NCBI RefSeq assembly: GCF_902774605.1
Contig: NZ_CACYJE010000003.1
Coordinates: 62,001 to 126,000 of the forward strand
DNA: 64,000 nucleotides
Source: an uncultured Methanobrevibacter sp.
Lineage (GTDB): Archaea > Methanobacteriota > Methanobacteria > Methanobacteriales > Methanobacteriaceae
Reading direction: 5' to 3'
Below the pieces are notes generated by a model, which saw only the letters and a program-made list of their open reading frames with translations, was not told where the DNA came from and ran no database searches. The translations under genes were made by a program, and so were the position numbers. Shown in pieces: positions 27,785-37,820 of the stretch; the first letter of the stretch is position 1, and each line of letters starts with the position of its first letter.

Positions 27785-28690
27785 CTACAGCAACATGATG
27801 ATGACCGGAAGTGTAATCAAAGAGATTACAGTGTTGATGAGTATGCAGTCGGAGGTCAACTCATAGTCAAGTTTATATGTAATCGCAAGCAGCAATGACA
27901 TCATTCCCGAAGGCATGGCAGCCTCAACAATGCTGACGCTATGCTCAAGATTAACCAAACCCAACCAGGAGGCAATCAAAAAGGCAACAAAGGGGAACAG
28001 GGCCAATTTCATGATGGAAGTGAAAACAATCATGGACCTGCTTCTGGATAAAGCCTCGAAGTTAATGGACAAGCCCAAAGCAATCATGATCAAAGGAATG
28101 GCGCCCTGACCAAGATAGTTAACAGTATTGTCAACGACCGGACCTATAGGAATGCCTAAAATGTTAAAACCCAATCCTAAAACAACCGCCCACAGCGGCG
28201 GAAACAATGCAATCTTGCGAACAGCAGTCTTGACAGTACCCCCGAACCTTAAAATCAAAACAAATGACAAAAGCAGGAAAGTGCATAAGGTGGCCATGTC
28301 ACAGAAAATAGCCCTTAAAAAACCGGCATTACCATAAATGCCCAATGTAACCGGATAACCCATAAAAGCAGTGTTGGCAATCATCACAGTGACCAAAACA
28401 CTCCAGAGAGTAACATCATCAAACTTAAGCTGTTTCAAAATAAAATAAGAAACAATGCCTGTGACAAATGAAGATGCAAGAATGATGAACGGTAAAATGC
28501 TCAACTTTGGAATCTGAGATAGATCTGCAGCATAAATGGCATGAAAAATCATGCACGGCATTAAAATGTACATTACAATTTTATTAAAAGGGTCTATATC
28601 CTTTTCAGATAAAAAATCGATGCGCTTGAGAAAGTAACCCAAGCCGATCATGATAACGATTGATAAACTTGTAACGATAATAGCATCCAT
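27785..28690 (-). CDS. AEC-family transporter
   Basis: 301 aa with about 10 helices; MDAIIVTSLSIVIMIGLGYF start and VEAAMPSGMMSLLLA in the C-terminal repeat fit the auxin-efflux-carrier family. Members export organic acids or malate-like compounds. A TATA-like TTTATATATTA about 25 bp ahead of the ATG implies a leaderless or nearly leaderless message. Substrate unknown. Confidence 0.85.
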   Translation of the reverse strand: MDAIIVTSLSIVIMIGLGYFLKRIDFLSEKDIDPFNKIVMYILMPCMIFHAIYAADLSQIPKLSILPFIILASSFVTGIVSYFILKQLKFDDVTLWSVLVTVMIANTAFMGYPVTLGIYGNAGFLRAIFCDMATLCTFLLLSFVLILRFGGTVKTAVRKIALFPPLWAVVLGLGFNILGIPIGPVVDNTVNYLGQGAIPLIMIALGLSINFEALSRSRSMIVFTSIMKLALFPFVAFLIASWLGLVNLEHSVSIVEAAMPSGMMSLLLAITYKLDYELTSDCILINTVISLITLPVIIMLL

Positions 28691-28759
28691 ACAGTAATAT
28701 TAAATGAAATAATATATAAAATTTGTTATAAAAAAAAGAAAAAAGAGAAAAAATTAAAA

Positions 28760-29695
28760 TTAGCTAACGATACCTTCGCTAGTAATTTTAAATACACATT
28801 CGCCTTCAGGCAAGTGAGGACTGTCCACTAGACGAGCAATCCTTTTACCTGCAAGTCCTTTCTTAAGCCAAATCCTGTAAGTGGAAGCGTGTCCTAAAAC
28901 GTGACCACCAATAGCTTTGGTAGGGCTTCCGAAGAATGAATCAGGTTTAGCTTGAACCTGGTTGGTTAAGAATACTGCAACATTGTAAGTGTTAGCGATT
29001 TGTTGAAGGGAATGTAAATGCTGATTTAGTTTTTGCTGTCTGACAGCCAAGGATTCTCTTCCAACATACTCTGCCCTGAAGTGAGCCATCAGTGAATCGA
29101 CAATGACCAATTTAACATTGACTCCACTTTGAATGAGCTCGTTGATTTTATCTACCATCAAGATTTGGTGGGCGGAGTTGAATGCACGAGCCACGTGAAT
29201 TCTGCTTAGAACTTGTTCTGTATCCAATTCAAATCCTTCAGCAATTTGTCTTATTCTTTCTGGACGGAAGGTGTTTTCAGTATCTACAAATACACATTCA
29301 CCATCAAGCCCGCCGAGTTCTTCTGGCAATTGAACGGTAACAGCTAATTCATGGGAAATTTGACTTTTACCAGATCCGAATTCACCGAACACTTCAGTAA
29401 TGGATTGGGTTTCAATTCCACCACCGATTAAATCATTGAATTCTTGGCTTCCAACAGTGATGTGTCCTACATCTTTTCTTCTTTCATCCACTTCCAATGC
29501 GGTTTCAAAAGTGATGTTTTCAGCTCTACGTGCAGCTTCAATAACTTTTTCAGCAACACCTTCACCTATTTCTGCTTTAACTGATAATTCTTTTGGAGTA
29601 GCAGTTGCTAATCTCATCATATCAGCGAAACCTGCATCTTTTAATTTTTCTGCTGTTTTTTCACCAACACCTGGTAAATCACTTAATTCTACCAT
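28760..29695 (-). CDS. radA: DNA repair and recombination protein RadA
   Basis: About 311 aa. N-terminal helix-hairpin-helix ([16 protein letters not shown]), Walker [10 protein letters not shown], Walker [12 protein letters not shown] and L2 region [12 protein letters not shown]. It forms the archaeal Rad51-type filament for homologous recombination. ATG 29695 follows AAAGGA; the upstream codon at 29704 overlaps that site. It lies 23 bp after the RPA gene, a natural pairing. Confidence 0.95.
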   Translation of the reverse strand: MVELSDLPGVGEKTAEKLKDAGFADMMRLATATPKELSVKAEIGEGVAEKVIEAARRAENITFETALEVDERRKDVGHITVGSQEFNDLIGGGIETQSITEVFGEFGSGKSQISHELAVTVQLPEELGGLDGECVFVDTENTFRPERIRQIAEGFELDTEQVLSRIHVARAFNSAHQILMVDKINELIQSGVNVKLVIVDSLMAHFRAEYVGRESLAVRQQKLNQHLHSLQQIANTYNVAVFLTNQVQAKPDSFFGSPTKAIGGHVLGHASTYRIWLKKGLAGKRIARLVDSPHLPEGECVFKITSEGIVS

Positions 29696-29718
29696 AATAA
29701 TCATTCCTTTTAATTAAT

Positions 29719-32322
29719 TTACATGTATTTTTTTAAAATTTTCTTAGGATTTAACCTATTAGTTTCATTATATTCATCAAAGCTTACGTTAGCAATAATT
29801 TCGATTGTGTAACCGACCAAATCTTCAATTTTGTCTTCGATTCCATATCCATCATCAAGAAGGGCAATGACTTCTTCCTTATTCATGCCTATGAGTTCTT
29901 CTGCTAGATTATCGAAGAATGTAGCTTGGATTGCACCAGTATCATCTTCAATAGTGGTTGGAATCATGAGAGTGTATTTTGGCTCGTCGAATACATATCC
30001 GCAATTGTCACAAATGTACTCTTCAGTGCTTTCCTCAACACTTGCATTACAGTTTGGACATTTAACGAGTATTGTTCTTTCACTGCCTGCCTCTTTGATG
30101 GTTGCAGTGATGTGAACGTTAGTGTCATCCTCTAATAAGGATTCGATGGTTTTAGGTGCGAAAATTATTTCCATCAACTCATCGAATGTAGGCAATTTAT
30201 CCAATTCATTTTCACTAGGTTCTAAAAGTGTGGTTGAACCTGATATGTTGGCTTCCACACGATTTGTCCTGTCATTGTATCTGAAGCGAGGATTCTGTAT
30301 TTTAAGTGCTTGACCTAATTCAAATTCTTTTCTGGCATCGTCATTCCAAAGAACAACAACTACTGAACCGGTATCGTCAGCGATTTCAATGTTCCTTACA
30401 AGTCCTTCACCGTCATCCCTTTCGAATGTGCGTGGCTCGAACATTTCAATGACTCTTCCTATTATGATCTTATCTTCTTCGTCCTCTTCAACATCCTCTA
30501 TTGGGATATAATCATAAAGTGCTTTTTCCAATGTCTCTAATTGTGGAATGAACATTGCAGATGCTTCCTCTTCGGATAGTCTGATGATTCTTGATCCTCC
30601 GCCAATGTTTAAATCGACACTGTACATTCCTAGTCTGGTTCTTGCATTCTCTATCCTGTATGCTTCACCTACTTCATATGCGCCTTGTGCCTTTTCATTC
30701 CAGAAGGACAATCTCACCTTACCGGATTCATCAGCAAACATTGCGGAGCGTACATGACCAATTTCTCCTTCGTCCCTTTGGAATTCGCGAATGTCTTCCA
30801 ATGACAATATTCTTCCAGTGATATCAATTTCGATTCCATCCTCATCCATGAACTCGACTTCGCCGATTGGTGTTGGCTGGAGGTCTTCCCTTAATTTATC
30901 CAGTTCATCCATTTCCTCAAGGGACAGGTTTTGCGGGTTGATTGTGATTTGAGTGTTGAAATTGGTATTCATTGAGTATTGGCTTTGAGTGTACTCATCA
31001 TAGCGTACGTCTCCACCGATGACCTTAACGATGTCTCCCTTGTTTAAAGGCAGGGATGTGTCGTCACCCCATAATGTGACTCTTATTTCACCGGTGACAT
31101 CCCTTACGTCGAAGTTTCTTAATTTTCCTTCGGTGTTGTCGGTTTTTCTGGTGAATGTCTTAATGTCCTGGAGTCTTGAGACTATACCAATGATTGAAAC
31201 GTCTTTTTGTTCGCTCACGTCTCCTATAGGTGTGAATTTCTGAACTATTTCAGGAAGGTCGTAGTCCCCTTTTATTATTCTTCCATCCCAGTGAGTCAGT
31301 GAAATTTCGCTTTCGCCGTCCCTGTTCATTCTTTCACGTGCTTGGGCTTGGAGGATCTTGACTGTGTCGCCGTCTTCAAGTTCCAATTCACTGATCAATT
31401 CAACGTTTTTATTCCATAAAGTGTAAGAGATTTGTCCTGAACTGTCCTGTAGTTCAAGGGATGCAACTTTTCCTTCTTTTCCATTCTTTTCATAACTTCT
31501 TATGGTTGGAATCCTAACGATTCTTGCAATGATATTGACTTTGGTTTCAGGTTGAATGTCAGCGATGTTAGTGATTTCTTCCTCGTATGCCGGGAATTTA
31601 GAGGTGTCCTCCTCGAGGTGAATCAGTGTTGACCTTGGTCTTAAGTTAGCTTCCAGACCTGAGTATCCTTCCTTAATGTCCACTTCTTTGATTTGGATGA
31701 TGTCTCCTTCATTGACATTTTTCAGAAGCTTGATGTTTTGAGTCCAGAATACTGTCCTCATCTCACCGGTGTTGTCTTTCAGCTCGACATTACATACTTG
31801 CCCACTTTGACCTTTGCGTGTTTTGAATGATCTTGGGTTTGAGATTGATATTACCCTACCTGAGATTGTTACATCTCTGCTTCCTTTTTCAAGGTCGCAA
31901 ATTGGCTTGTAGTCACCGATTTCCTCAGTCATTGGTTTGACATCCACTGTGACCAGTTCTCCAACAACCATATCAGCGAAACTTACATCAGTCATGAATG
32001 GGTTTTCTGATTCATTTTTCTTGAATTGCTCCATTCTTTTGAAGAATTCCTCTTCTGAAATCTGATCCTTGACCTTGTCGTATCTTTCCTGCAGGTCCTC
32101 TGTCATGACGAATGATGATTCCTCATTTGATTCCTCGCTTTGGTCGAATATTGAGGTGTCAACTCCATTGTGATTTTGAACAACCATTTGTGCTGCTCCG
32201 AAATCGTCGATGAAACCTATTTCATCATTGTCCGCTTTCATTTTTTCAATTTCTTCTAAGAACTCTTCTTCAGAAAGTTTATCTTTGACTTTTTCGTATT
32301 CTTTTAAAATTTCTTCTTGCAT
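29719..32322 (-). CDS. rpa: Replication protein A, multi-OB-fold single-strand binding protein
   Basis: 867 aa. Two short helical repeats open the protein (YEKVKDKLSEEEFLEEIEKM and YDKVKDQISEEEFFKRMEQF). Five OB-folds follow, each with an EVRxxxW-like strand such as GEMRTVFWTQN, GEIRVTLWGDD and GSVVVVLWNDD. A C4 zinc finger (CPNCNA and CDNCGY) lies near residue 755. Single large RPA of the Methanobacteriales type, coating ssDNA for replication and repair. GAGGGG lies ahead of the ATG; the promoter TATA is TTTATATACAC near 32370. Confidence 0.92.
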   Translation of the reverse strand: MQEEILKEYEKVKDKLSEEEFLEEIEKMKADNDEIGFIDDFGAAQMVVQNHNGVDTSIFDQSEESNEESSFVMTEDLQERYDKVKDQISEEEFFKRMEQFKKNESENPFMTDVSFADMVVGELVTVDVKPMTEEIGDYKPICDLEKGSRDVTISGRVISISNPRSFKTRKGQSGQVCNVELKDNTGEMRTVFWTQNIKLLKNVNEGDIIQIKEVDIKEGYSGLEANLRPRSTLIHLEEDTSKFPAYEEEITNIADIQPETKVNIIARIVRIPTIRSYEKNGKEGKVASLELQDSSGQISYTLWNKNVELISELELEDGDTVKILQAQARERMNRDGESEISLTHWDGRIIKGDYDLPEIVQKFTPIGDVSEQKDVSIIGIVSRLQDIKTFTRKTDNTEGKLRNFDVRDVTGEIRVTLWGDDTSLPLNKGDIVKVIGGDVRYDEYTQSQYSMNTNFNTQITINPQNLSLEEMDELDKLREDLQPTPIGEVEFMDEDGIEIDITGRILSLEDIREFQRDEGEIGHVRSAMFADESGKVRLSFWNEKAQGAYEVGEAYRIENARTRLGMYSVDLNIGGGSRIIRLSEEEASAMFIPQLETLEKALYDYIPIEDVEEDEEDKIIIGRVIEMFEPRTFERDDGEGLVRNIEIADDTGSVVVVLWNDDARKEFELGQALKIQNPRFRYNDRTNRVEANISGSTTLLEPSENELDKLPTFDELMEIIFAPKTIESLLEDDTNVHITATIKEAGSERTILVKCPNCNASVEESTEEYICDNCGYVFDEPKYTLMIPTTIEDDTGAIQATFFDNLAEELIGMNKEEVIALLDDGYGIEDKIEDLVGYTIEIIANVSFDEYNETNRLNPKKILKKYM

Positions 32323-32476
32323 ACCAAACCCCTCATAGAAAAGTTAATTATTATTTTATAATCATAGTGTATATAAAGTATTAGAGAGAGCGTGTGAGTA
32401 GTATTCACAATCCATTATTTATAAAAAAATTTTAATAAATATTATCCAAGTGCACAAGTGTGCAAAAGCACAATCC

Positions 32477-33880
32477 TTAATATGCGTTAGGATTCTTCTT
32501 CAATGCGGTTTTTATCATTATTGCTAAGTCCAAACCCATGTGCCAGTTTTCTACGTACTCAATGTCATATTCTATACGTTTTTTGATTGAAGTGTCTCCA
32601 CGGCAGCCATGAACCTGCGCCCATCCGGTCAAGCCGGGCTTTACCTGGTGCTTGACCATGTATTTCGGAATGGTTTCCTTGAACTGGTCAACGAAATATG
32701 GTCTTTCAGGCCTTGGGCCAACTACGCTCATGTCGCCTTTCAAAACATTGAAGAATTGAGGCAGCTCATCTATACTAGTTTTTCTGATAATGTCGCCGAC
32801 CTTGGTCTTTCTTGGGTCATCACGGGTGGTCCATTCTGATTTCTCCTCGTTCGGGTCCTGCACTTTCATGCTTCTGAACTTGTACATCATGAATGTCTTA
32901 CCGTTGTAGCCCATCCTCTCCTGCTTAAAGATTATCGGACCTGGAGAGGTCAGCTTAATTGCAATGGCTGTAATGATCATTATAGGTGATGTGATAATTA
33001 TTGCAATGATAGATATTACGTAATCGGAGAGGTACTTCAGGAACTTGTTGAACTCGTCATCCAACGGGACATAGCGTATGTTGATGATTGGAATGTCCTC
33101 TATCATGTCCACTGACGGCTGTGCCGGGAAGTACTTGATGTAGTCCGGAATGATTTCCGCCTTGATACCGAATTTCTCGCAGCTTTCCACAAGCTCGTTG
33201 ATCCTGTAATAGTATTTCAATGGAATGGCCAGAACCACCCTGTCATACCTGTTCTTTTCAAGAACATTTTCCAAATCCTTGAATGCTCCAATCACTCGGC
33301 TTCCTTCCCTTTCCAATCCGACATGCTCTGACCTTCCCAGAAATCCGCTGACCGTGAATCCGAGGTATGGGTTTTCACGGATCTTGCGGGCGAAAGTGTA
33401 TGCCAAATCATTGTCCCCTACGATTAGGATATGCTTCAGGTTGCGGTTATTGACCCTTAACCTTTTCAATACGCTCCTGATGATGAACCTTTCGATGATT
33501 CCGAAGAATGTGGCTATTATCGCCAGGAGAAACAGCATTATCCTTGAGAAGTTAGGCTGGTTGATGATGAAAAGAATCGCAACCAGTGTGAAGAACGCCA
33601 GAATATTGACCTTTATGATTTGAGTGGCCTCGGAGAAAATGTTCTTGTAGGTTCTGCGCGGCTTGTACAAGCCAAAGGCGAAATATAATATAAGGTATAC
33701 CGGAATAACGGCGAATGTCAGGAATAGAAGATAACTTTGGAAACCTAAATGGCCCCCTAGTGGCCCGAACAGTGTGGTTTTGAACCTGAGCCATATGGAG
33801 CACAGCAGTGAGACGCTAATCATCAAAACGTCTATCAGCACCAAGATTATATTCAATATTCTCTGATTTTCCTTAATCAT
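32477..33880 (-). CDS. Polyprenyl-phosphate sugar-1-phosphate transferase
   Basis: 467 aa. Five N-terminal helices, a Rossmann-like CoA-binding-type domain (HILIVGDNDLAYTFARKI) and a C-terminal bacterial sugar transferase domain. The latter has SPGPIIFKQERMG, KFRSMK, SIDELPQFFNVLKGDMSVVGPRPER and KPGLTGWAQV. It primes surface polysaccharide synthesis by linking a sugar phosphate to undecaprenyl phosphate, which methanogens of this order also use for pseudomurein. It is the last gene of the glycan cluster and has its own likely promoter with a palindrome. Confidence 0.88.
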   Translation of the reverse strand: MIKENQRILNIILVLIDVLMISVSLLCSIWLRFKTTLFGPLGGHLGFQSYLLFLTFAVIPVYLILYFAFGLYKPRRTYKNIFSEATQIIKVNILAFFTLVAILFIINQPNFSRIMLFLLAIIATFFGIIERFIIRSVLKRLRVNNRNLKHILIVGDNDLAYTFARKIRENPYLGFTVSGFLGRSEHVGLEREGSRVIGAFKDLENVLEKNRYDRVVLAIPLKYYYRINELVESCEKFGIKAEIIPDYIKYFPAQPSVDMIEDIPIINIRYVPLDDEFNKFLKYLSDYVISIIAIIITSPIMIITAIAIKLTSPGPIIFKQERMGYNGKTFMMYKFRSMKVQDPNEEKSEWTTRDDPRKTKVGDIIRKTSIDELPQFFNVLKGDMSVVGPRPERPYFVDQFKETIPKYMVKHQVKPGLTGWAQVHGCRGDTSIKKRIEYDIEYVENWHMGLDLAIMIKTALKKNPNAY

Positions 33881-33891
33881 AATAACTACCA

Positions 33892-33905
33892 GAAACTAGT
33901 TTCTA
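33892..33905. promoter_or_regulatory. 14-bp perfect palindrome ahead of sugar transferase
   Basis: AGAAACTAGTTTCT lies in the 53-bp gap upstream of the sugar transferase gene, just downstream of TATA-like ATATATAATT (33911-33925, minus strand). It covers the expected transcription start, so an operator is plausible; a recombination or methylase site is the alternative. Confidence 0.4.
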
Positions 33906-33933
33906 ATAATTATATATTGTATATAACAGATAT

Positions 33934-34791
33934 TTAATGTTTCTTTTTAAACAAATTCAAAAACAGTTTCAGGATGCACAGGACCGCAATGCCAATGTAG
34001 ACTATAATGTTCACTATGAATGATGACTCGCCCGCATGATGCTTCCTATAGTAAATGTACATTGCACGGTAAAACTCATATATGAGCTTGTTCTTTTGCT
34101 TTTTGCTGCTTGCGCCCTTAAGGTGAGTTATCCTGGATTTCCCATAGTATATGATTTTCCATCCCGCCTTTTTGATGCGGTAGCACAGGTCAATGTCCTC
34201 CCCGTACATGAAGAATGTCTCATCCAGAAGCCCCGCCATGTCAAGGGCATCCTTTCTCATGAACATGAACGCACCGGTGAGGCAGTCAATCTCATATATC
34301 TCATCATCTGGAAGGCTTGTCAGGTTATAGTTGTCGTCCTCGCTTTTTGTCGGAATGTGGAAAAGCCTGAAAAATGAGTTCTTGACGTTTGGAAATGACC
34401 TCTTGCATGCCTTGTCAAGCTCCCCGTCCTCAAGAAGCACCCTGCATCCGCATGCTCCAACGTCATCATGCATTTCCATGTAATCGTAAATGTCCTGAAG
34501 AGTGTCCTGCCAGACTATGGTGTCTGAGTTGAGCAATAGCTGATACTTTCCTGTTGCCTGCCTCAATGCCTGGTTGTTGCCTGCTGCAAAACCGTTGTTC
34601 TCTCTTGATGCTATGAACCTTACCTTGTCCTTGAAGTAATCCTCTAATCTGGCCAGGCTGTCATCGCTGGATGCGTTGTCCACAACGAATATCTCATACT
34701 CGAATGAGTAATCGTATTTGAGAATGGAATCGATGGTGTTTTTGGTCAGCTCGAAGGTTTGGTAGTTTACAATAACAACAGATAAATCCAT
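33934..34791 (-). CDS. GT2 glycosyltransferase, WbbL-like
   Basis: 285 aa. GT-A fold with VVIVNYQTFELTKNTIDSIL, FVVDNASSDDS, the DxD-like NSDTIVW and the acceptor ED motif in MYGEDIDLCYR. A hydrophobic end anchors it to the membrane (VYIGIAVLCILKLFLNL). COG1216-type enzymes often move rhamnose, and an rfb pathway lies nearby, but donor specificity is inference. Start ATG at 34791 after TGATAATATGG. Confidence 0.85.
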   Translation of the reverse strand: MDLSVVIVNYQTFELTKNTIDSILKYDYSFEYEIFVVDNASSDDSLARLEDYFKDKVRFIASRENNGFAAGNNQALRQATGKYQLLLNSDTIVWQDTLQDIYDYMEMHDDVGACGCRVLLEDGELDKACKRSFPNVKNSFFRLFHIPTKSEDDNYNLTSLPDDEIYEIDCLTGAFMFMRKDALDMAGLLDETFFMYGEDIDLCYRIKKAGWKIIYYGKSRITHLKGASSKKQKNKLIYEFYRAMYIYYRKHHAGESSFIVNIIVYIGIAVLCILKLFLNLFKKKH

Positions 34792-34803
34792 ATTATCACT
34801 AAT

Positions 34804-35763
34804 CTATTTTTTCAGGAATTTCAAGGTATTAATAATTAATCTGTATTCGATTTTAAAATAGTTTTTCGTATTTTTGCCCTTGAACTTCACCTTGTCTATC
34901 TCTCCCCTGTTTGACAGTCCCTCGCGAATGCCTGCAAGGTATGTTTTTCCAAAGCCTTTTCTGGTGAAGAAAAGGTATTTGATCAGGAATCCGAAAAACA
35001 GGAAGATGAAGTTCACTATCTTCATCGGTATCGGCTGGTTCTTGTAGACTGTCCAGACATTGTTTCGTGCCGCCAGGCGGACCTTGAAGTCATTGTGCCT
35101 GCTTCCGCTTGTGGCGCTGCCTATATGGTATACTATAGCGTCCGGGCACAGGAGGTTGGTGTATCCGTTTATCCTTGAGCGTATCGCCAAATCAACATCC
35201 TCCATGTATGCGAAGTAGTTGTCGTCAAACATTCCAATCTCGGCCAGCAGAGATTTCCTGTACATTGCCGCTCCTGCGCATGCCGAGAATATTTCCTTAA
35301 CCTCGCAGTATTCATTGGAATCATGGTTTTCTCCAGTCTTTTTAGTCCAGGCAAGGAGGTTGTACTCATCCCCGACATCATCGATCAGTTCCTTATTGTC
35401 ATACTGGAGCATCTTGGCCTGAACGGAAAATATTTCGGGTCCTGATGATATTAAATCAAGCAATACCTTTATTGAACCTTTTTTGACTTGAGTGTCATTG
35501 TTGAGTGAGAAGATGTATTCGTATTTGGCTTTCCTGATTCCCTGATTCACTGCAGGGGAAAATCCGAGGTTTTCAGTGTTCTCTATCAGTGTGACCGGGA
35601 AGTTGAATTCGCTGCGCTTAATGTATTCCTTGCTCTTGTCGGTTGAGCCATTATCCACTATGATTACCTCACCGATATATTCCGGGTCACTGTTCAGTGA
35701 CTCGAAGAACGTTTCAAGGAATCTTTCCCCATTGTAGTTTGGTGTTACGATTGAAGCCTTCAT
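34804..35763 (-). CDS. GT2 glycosyltransferase
   Basis: 319 aa from ATG 35763, which lies 1 base after the stop of the previous gene (coupled). SIVTPNYNGERFLETFFES, IVDNGSTDKS, SLNNDTQV and MEDVDLAIRSR mark the GT-A fold and metal-binding DxD. A C-terminal hydrophobic stretch (FIFLFFGFLIKYLFF) suggests membrane association. Donor and acceptor unknown. Confidence 0.85.
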   Translation of the reverse strand: MKASIVTPNYNGERFLETFFESLNSDPEYIGEVIIVDNGSTDKSKEYIKRSEFNFPVTLIENTENLGFSPAVNQGIRKAKYEYIFSLNNDTQVKKGSIKVLLDLISSGPEIFSVQAKMLQYDNKELIDDVGDEYNLLAWTKKTGENHDSNEYCEVKEIFSACAGAAMYRKSLLAEIGMFDDNYFAYMEDVDLAIRSRINGYTNLLCPDAIVYHIGSATSGSRHNDFKVRLAARNNVWTVYKNQPIPMKIVNFIFLFFGFLIKYLFFTRKGFGKTYLAGIREGLSNRGEIDKVKFKGKNTKNYFKIEYRLIINTLKFLKK

Positions 35764-35764
35764 T

Positions 35765-36724
35765 TTAATCAATTGAGTTTTTAAGTTTTTTCCATGTCTT
35801 ATAGTATATCTTAGGGCTCAACAGGAATAGCCTTATCTTTGACTTGAACTTATTGTCCCCCTCGAATTTTGACAACTTGTCGAGCAGGTCCATTTCCTTC
35901 ATTTTTGACAGCACCTCATCAAAGTCGTAATCGTTGTAGAAGAAGTAGTTCATGTTTCCGAATATTGCCTTCGGGATTCTTGATGTCACTATTAGCCTGG
36001 CCAGGTCATCCCTTCCCTGGCTCCTGTAGAATTCGGCCAGGTTTTCGAATATTTCAATTACTTCAAAACGCCTGTATTCGGATGTTTTAATGGCGGATTG
36101 TGAGTGCTGGATATAATAGTAGGTTGCCTCGTTGCTGATGGCGACCTCATCACCGTAAAGCAATGCTCTGAGGGCGAAGTCAATGTCCTCACCGTAAATC
36201 AGGTTCGGGTTGAATCTTATGCTGTTCTCTTTTATTATGCTTGCCTTATACATCAGCTGCCAGAAGTTGAAGGGCATCTCCATCCTCAACTCCTTTTTTA
36301 TGAATTCGTCGCAGGTTATTGATTCTGTTGTGAAGCGGTGGGGTGTTGACAGTTTGTCGTTTTCCTTTTTTATGAACTGGACCATGCTGAAATCTGTTTG
36401 GCCATTGTATAATTCTGACAGGTGGTTTCCTGTAACGTAATCATCAGCGTCTATGAACACCAGATACTCTCCTGTTGCATCTTCCATTCCACGGTTTCTT
36501 GCACTGCTCACGCCGGCGTTGTCCTGGCGGATGATTCTGTAGTCTGCTGTGGATTTTGTTAGTTTCTCGCTGATGATTTCGGGACTTTGGTCGGTTGACC
36601 CGTCATCCACCACAATGATTTCATAGCTGTTGAAGTCCTGATTTATTATCGAATCCAATGTTGCACCTATATACTCTTCGGCATTGTAAACGGGAACTAT
36701 TACGCTAACCTTATAATTATCCAT
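35765..36724 (-). CDS. GT2 glycosyltransferase, WcaA-like
   Basis: 319 aa from ATG 36724 (MDNYKVSVIVPVYN) after GAGGGGT; the ATG-like codon at 36736 sits in the previous gene. VVDDGSTDQSPEI, IDADDYV and YGEDIDFALRA are visible. Part of a run of four overlapping or adjacent glycan genes. Confidence 0.87.
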   Translation of the reverse strand: MDNYKVSVIVPVYNAEEYIGATLDSIINQDFNSYEIIVVDDGSTDQSPEIISEKLTKSTADYRIIRQDNAGVSSARNRGMEDATGEYLVFIDADDYVTGNHLSELYNGQTDFSMVQFIKKENDKLSTPHRFTTESITCDEFIKKELRMEMPFNFWQLMYKASIIKENSIRFNPNLIYGEDIDFALRALLYGDEVAISNEATYYYIQHSQSAIKTSEYRRFEVIEIFENLAEFYRSQGRDDLARLIVTSRIPKAIFGNMNYFFYNDYDFDEVLSKMKEMDLLDKLSKFEGDNKFKSKIRLFLLSPKIYYKTWKKLKNSID

Positions 36725-36725
36725 T

Positions 36726-37814
36726 TTACCCCTCATTATTTAATAGGAAATCCACTATTCGCTTGGATGACTTGCCGTCTATCACATCTAATTGGGTCTT
36801 CACGAAATCTGATATCCTGCTCATGTCAAAGTCATCATCATGAATGATGCCGATCAGCTCATCCGAGGAATAAGCTATCGGTCCCGGCACGGTTGTTTTG
36901 AAATCATAGTAGAATCCGCGCTCGTTTGCCAGGTAATCATCCAAGTCATATGTGAAAAAGAGTATCGGCCTGTTTAGAATAGCATACTCTATCATTATTG
37001 ATGAGTAGTCGGTAATCATAATGTCACTTATAAGCATCAGCTCCTGCTCGCTTTCAAATCCGCTGACGTCAATGTATTTTCCCTGTGAGGAGATGTCATC
37101 CTTATGGAAGTTCCTGATTTTCGGATGCAGCCTCAATGCAAGAACATACTCATTGCCCAGTATCCGGTTGAACTCCTCCAGGTCAAGATAATCGAAAACG
37201 TTGTTGTACTTTTCCTCATCCCTGAAAGTCGGAGCATAAAGGATTATTTTCTTGTCGCTTGAAACACCGTATCGACTGCAGAAATCCTGCTTTAACCTGT
37301 CGAGGTCATGGTTTTCAAAGTAATAGTCCATGCGGGGAAGTCCCAGTGCCCTGATTTTTGACAGGGGCATTTGAAACGCCTCGCTGTAGTAATCCTTAAT
37401 CTTGTCAGAGGTCACTATCAGAAAATCGGTGTTTTCAGATATTTTAGCAAGTATTTCCCTGCTTTCGAAATCAACTGATCCTCCGAATTTCTTGGATGCA
37501 CCCGGCGCATGCCACAATTGAACCACCATTGTTTCAGGCTTGAAGCTCATGAAAGCCAATGGGAAAAAGTTATCGTTTAGGAAAACATACTTGGATGATG
37601 CGAGCTTCTTAAAGCTTGCGAAGGATAACTTGTCCTTGTAGAAAAAGTGGAATTCATAATCTCCCCTCTTCTCGAATTCCTTTTTAATGTAATCAAGATT
37701 CCCCTTGAATGATTCGCGTGAATCGATGATGAATGAAATTCTATTGCCGTTGACCTTGGCTTGTTTAAACAGTTTAAACAAGACTCCGTAAACCTTATGC
37801 TTTAGATATGACAT
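36726..37814 (-). CDS. CDP-glycerol glycerophosphotransferase-like protein
   Basis: 362 aa of the TagB/TagF type GT-B fold. VVQLWHAPGASKKFG, ILYAPTFRDEEKYN and ITDYSSIMIEYAILNRPILFFTYD are the family hallmarks, with catalytic His in WHAPG. Bacterial relatives add glycerol- or ribitol-phosphate to teichoic acid. In Methanobrevibacter similar genes may decorate wall polymers with phosphoalditols; that role is inference. It follows the membrane-protein pair by 6 bp. Confidence 0.85.
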   Translation of the reverse strand: MSYLKHKVYGVLFKLFKQAKVNGNRISFIIDSRESFKGNLDYIKKEFEKRGDYEFHFFYKDKLSFASFKKLASSKYVFLNDNFFPLAFMSFKPETMVVQLWHAPGASKKFGGSVDFESREILAKISENTDFLIVTSDKIKDYYSEAFQMPLSKIRALGLPRMDYYFENHDLDRLKQDFCSRYGVSSDKKIILYAPTFRDEEKYNNVFDYLDLEEFNRILGNEYVLALRLHPKIRNFHKDDISSQGKYIDVSGFESEQELMLISDIMITDYSSIMIEYAILNRPILFFTYDLDDYLANERGFYYDFKTTVPGPIAYSSDELIGIIHDDDFDMSRISDFVKTQLDVIDGKSSKRIVDFLLNNEG

Positions 37815-37820
37815 TTTAAT

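Noticed and set aside
7273-32392. TTAGAGAGAGCG shared by 7273-7284 and 32381-32392 as a repeat family
   Set aside because: A 12-base match is expected many times by chance in 64 kb, and the flanks diverge at once.
32451-32464. TGCACA-AG-TGTGCA as a terminator of the sugar transferase gene
   Set aside because: Only a 2-base loop and no U-tract; cannot fold as a normal hairpin. It may be a palindromic protein site, with no support.
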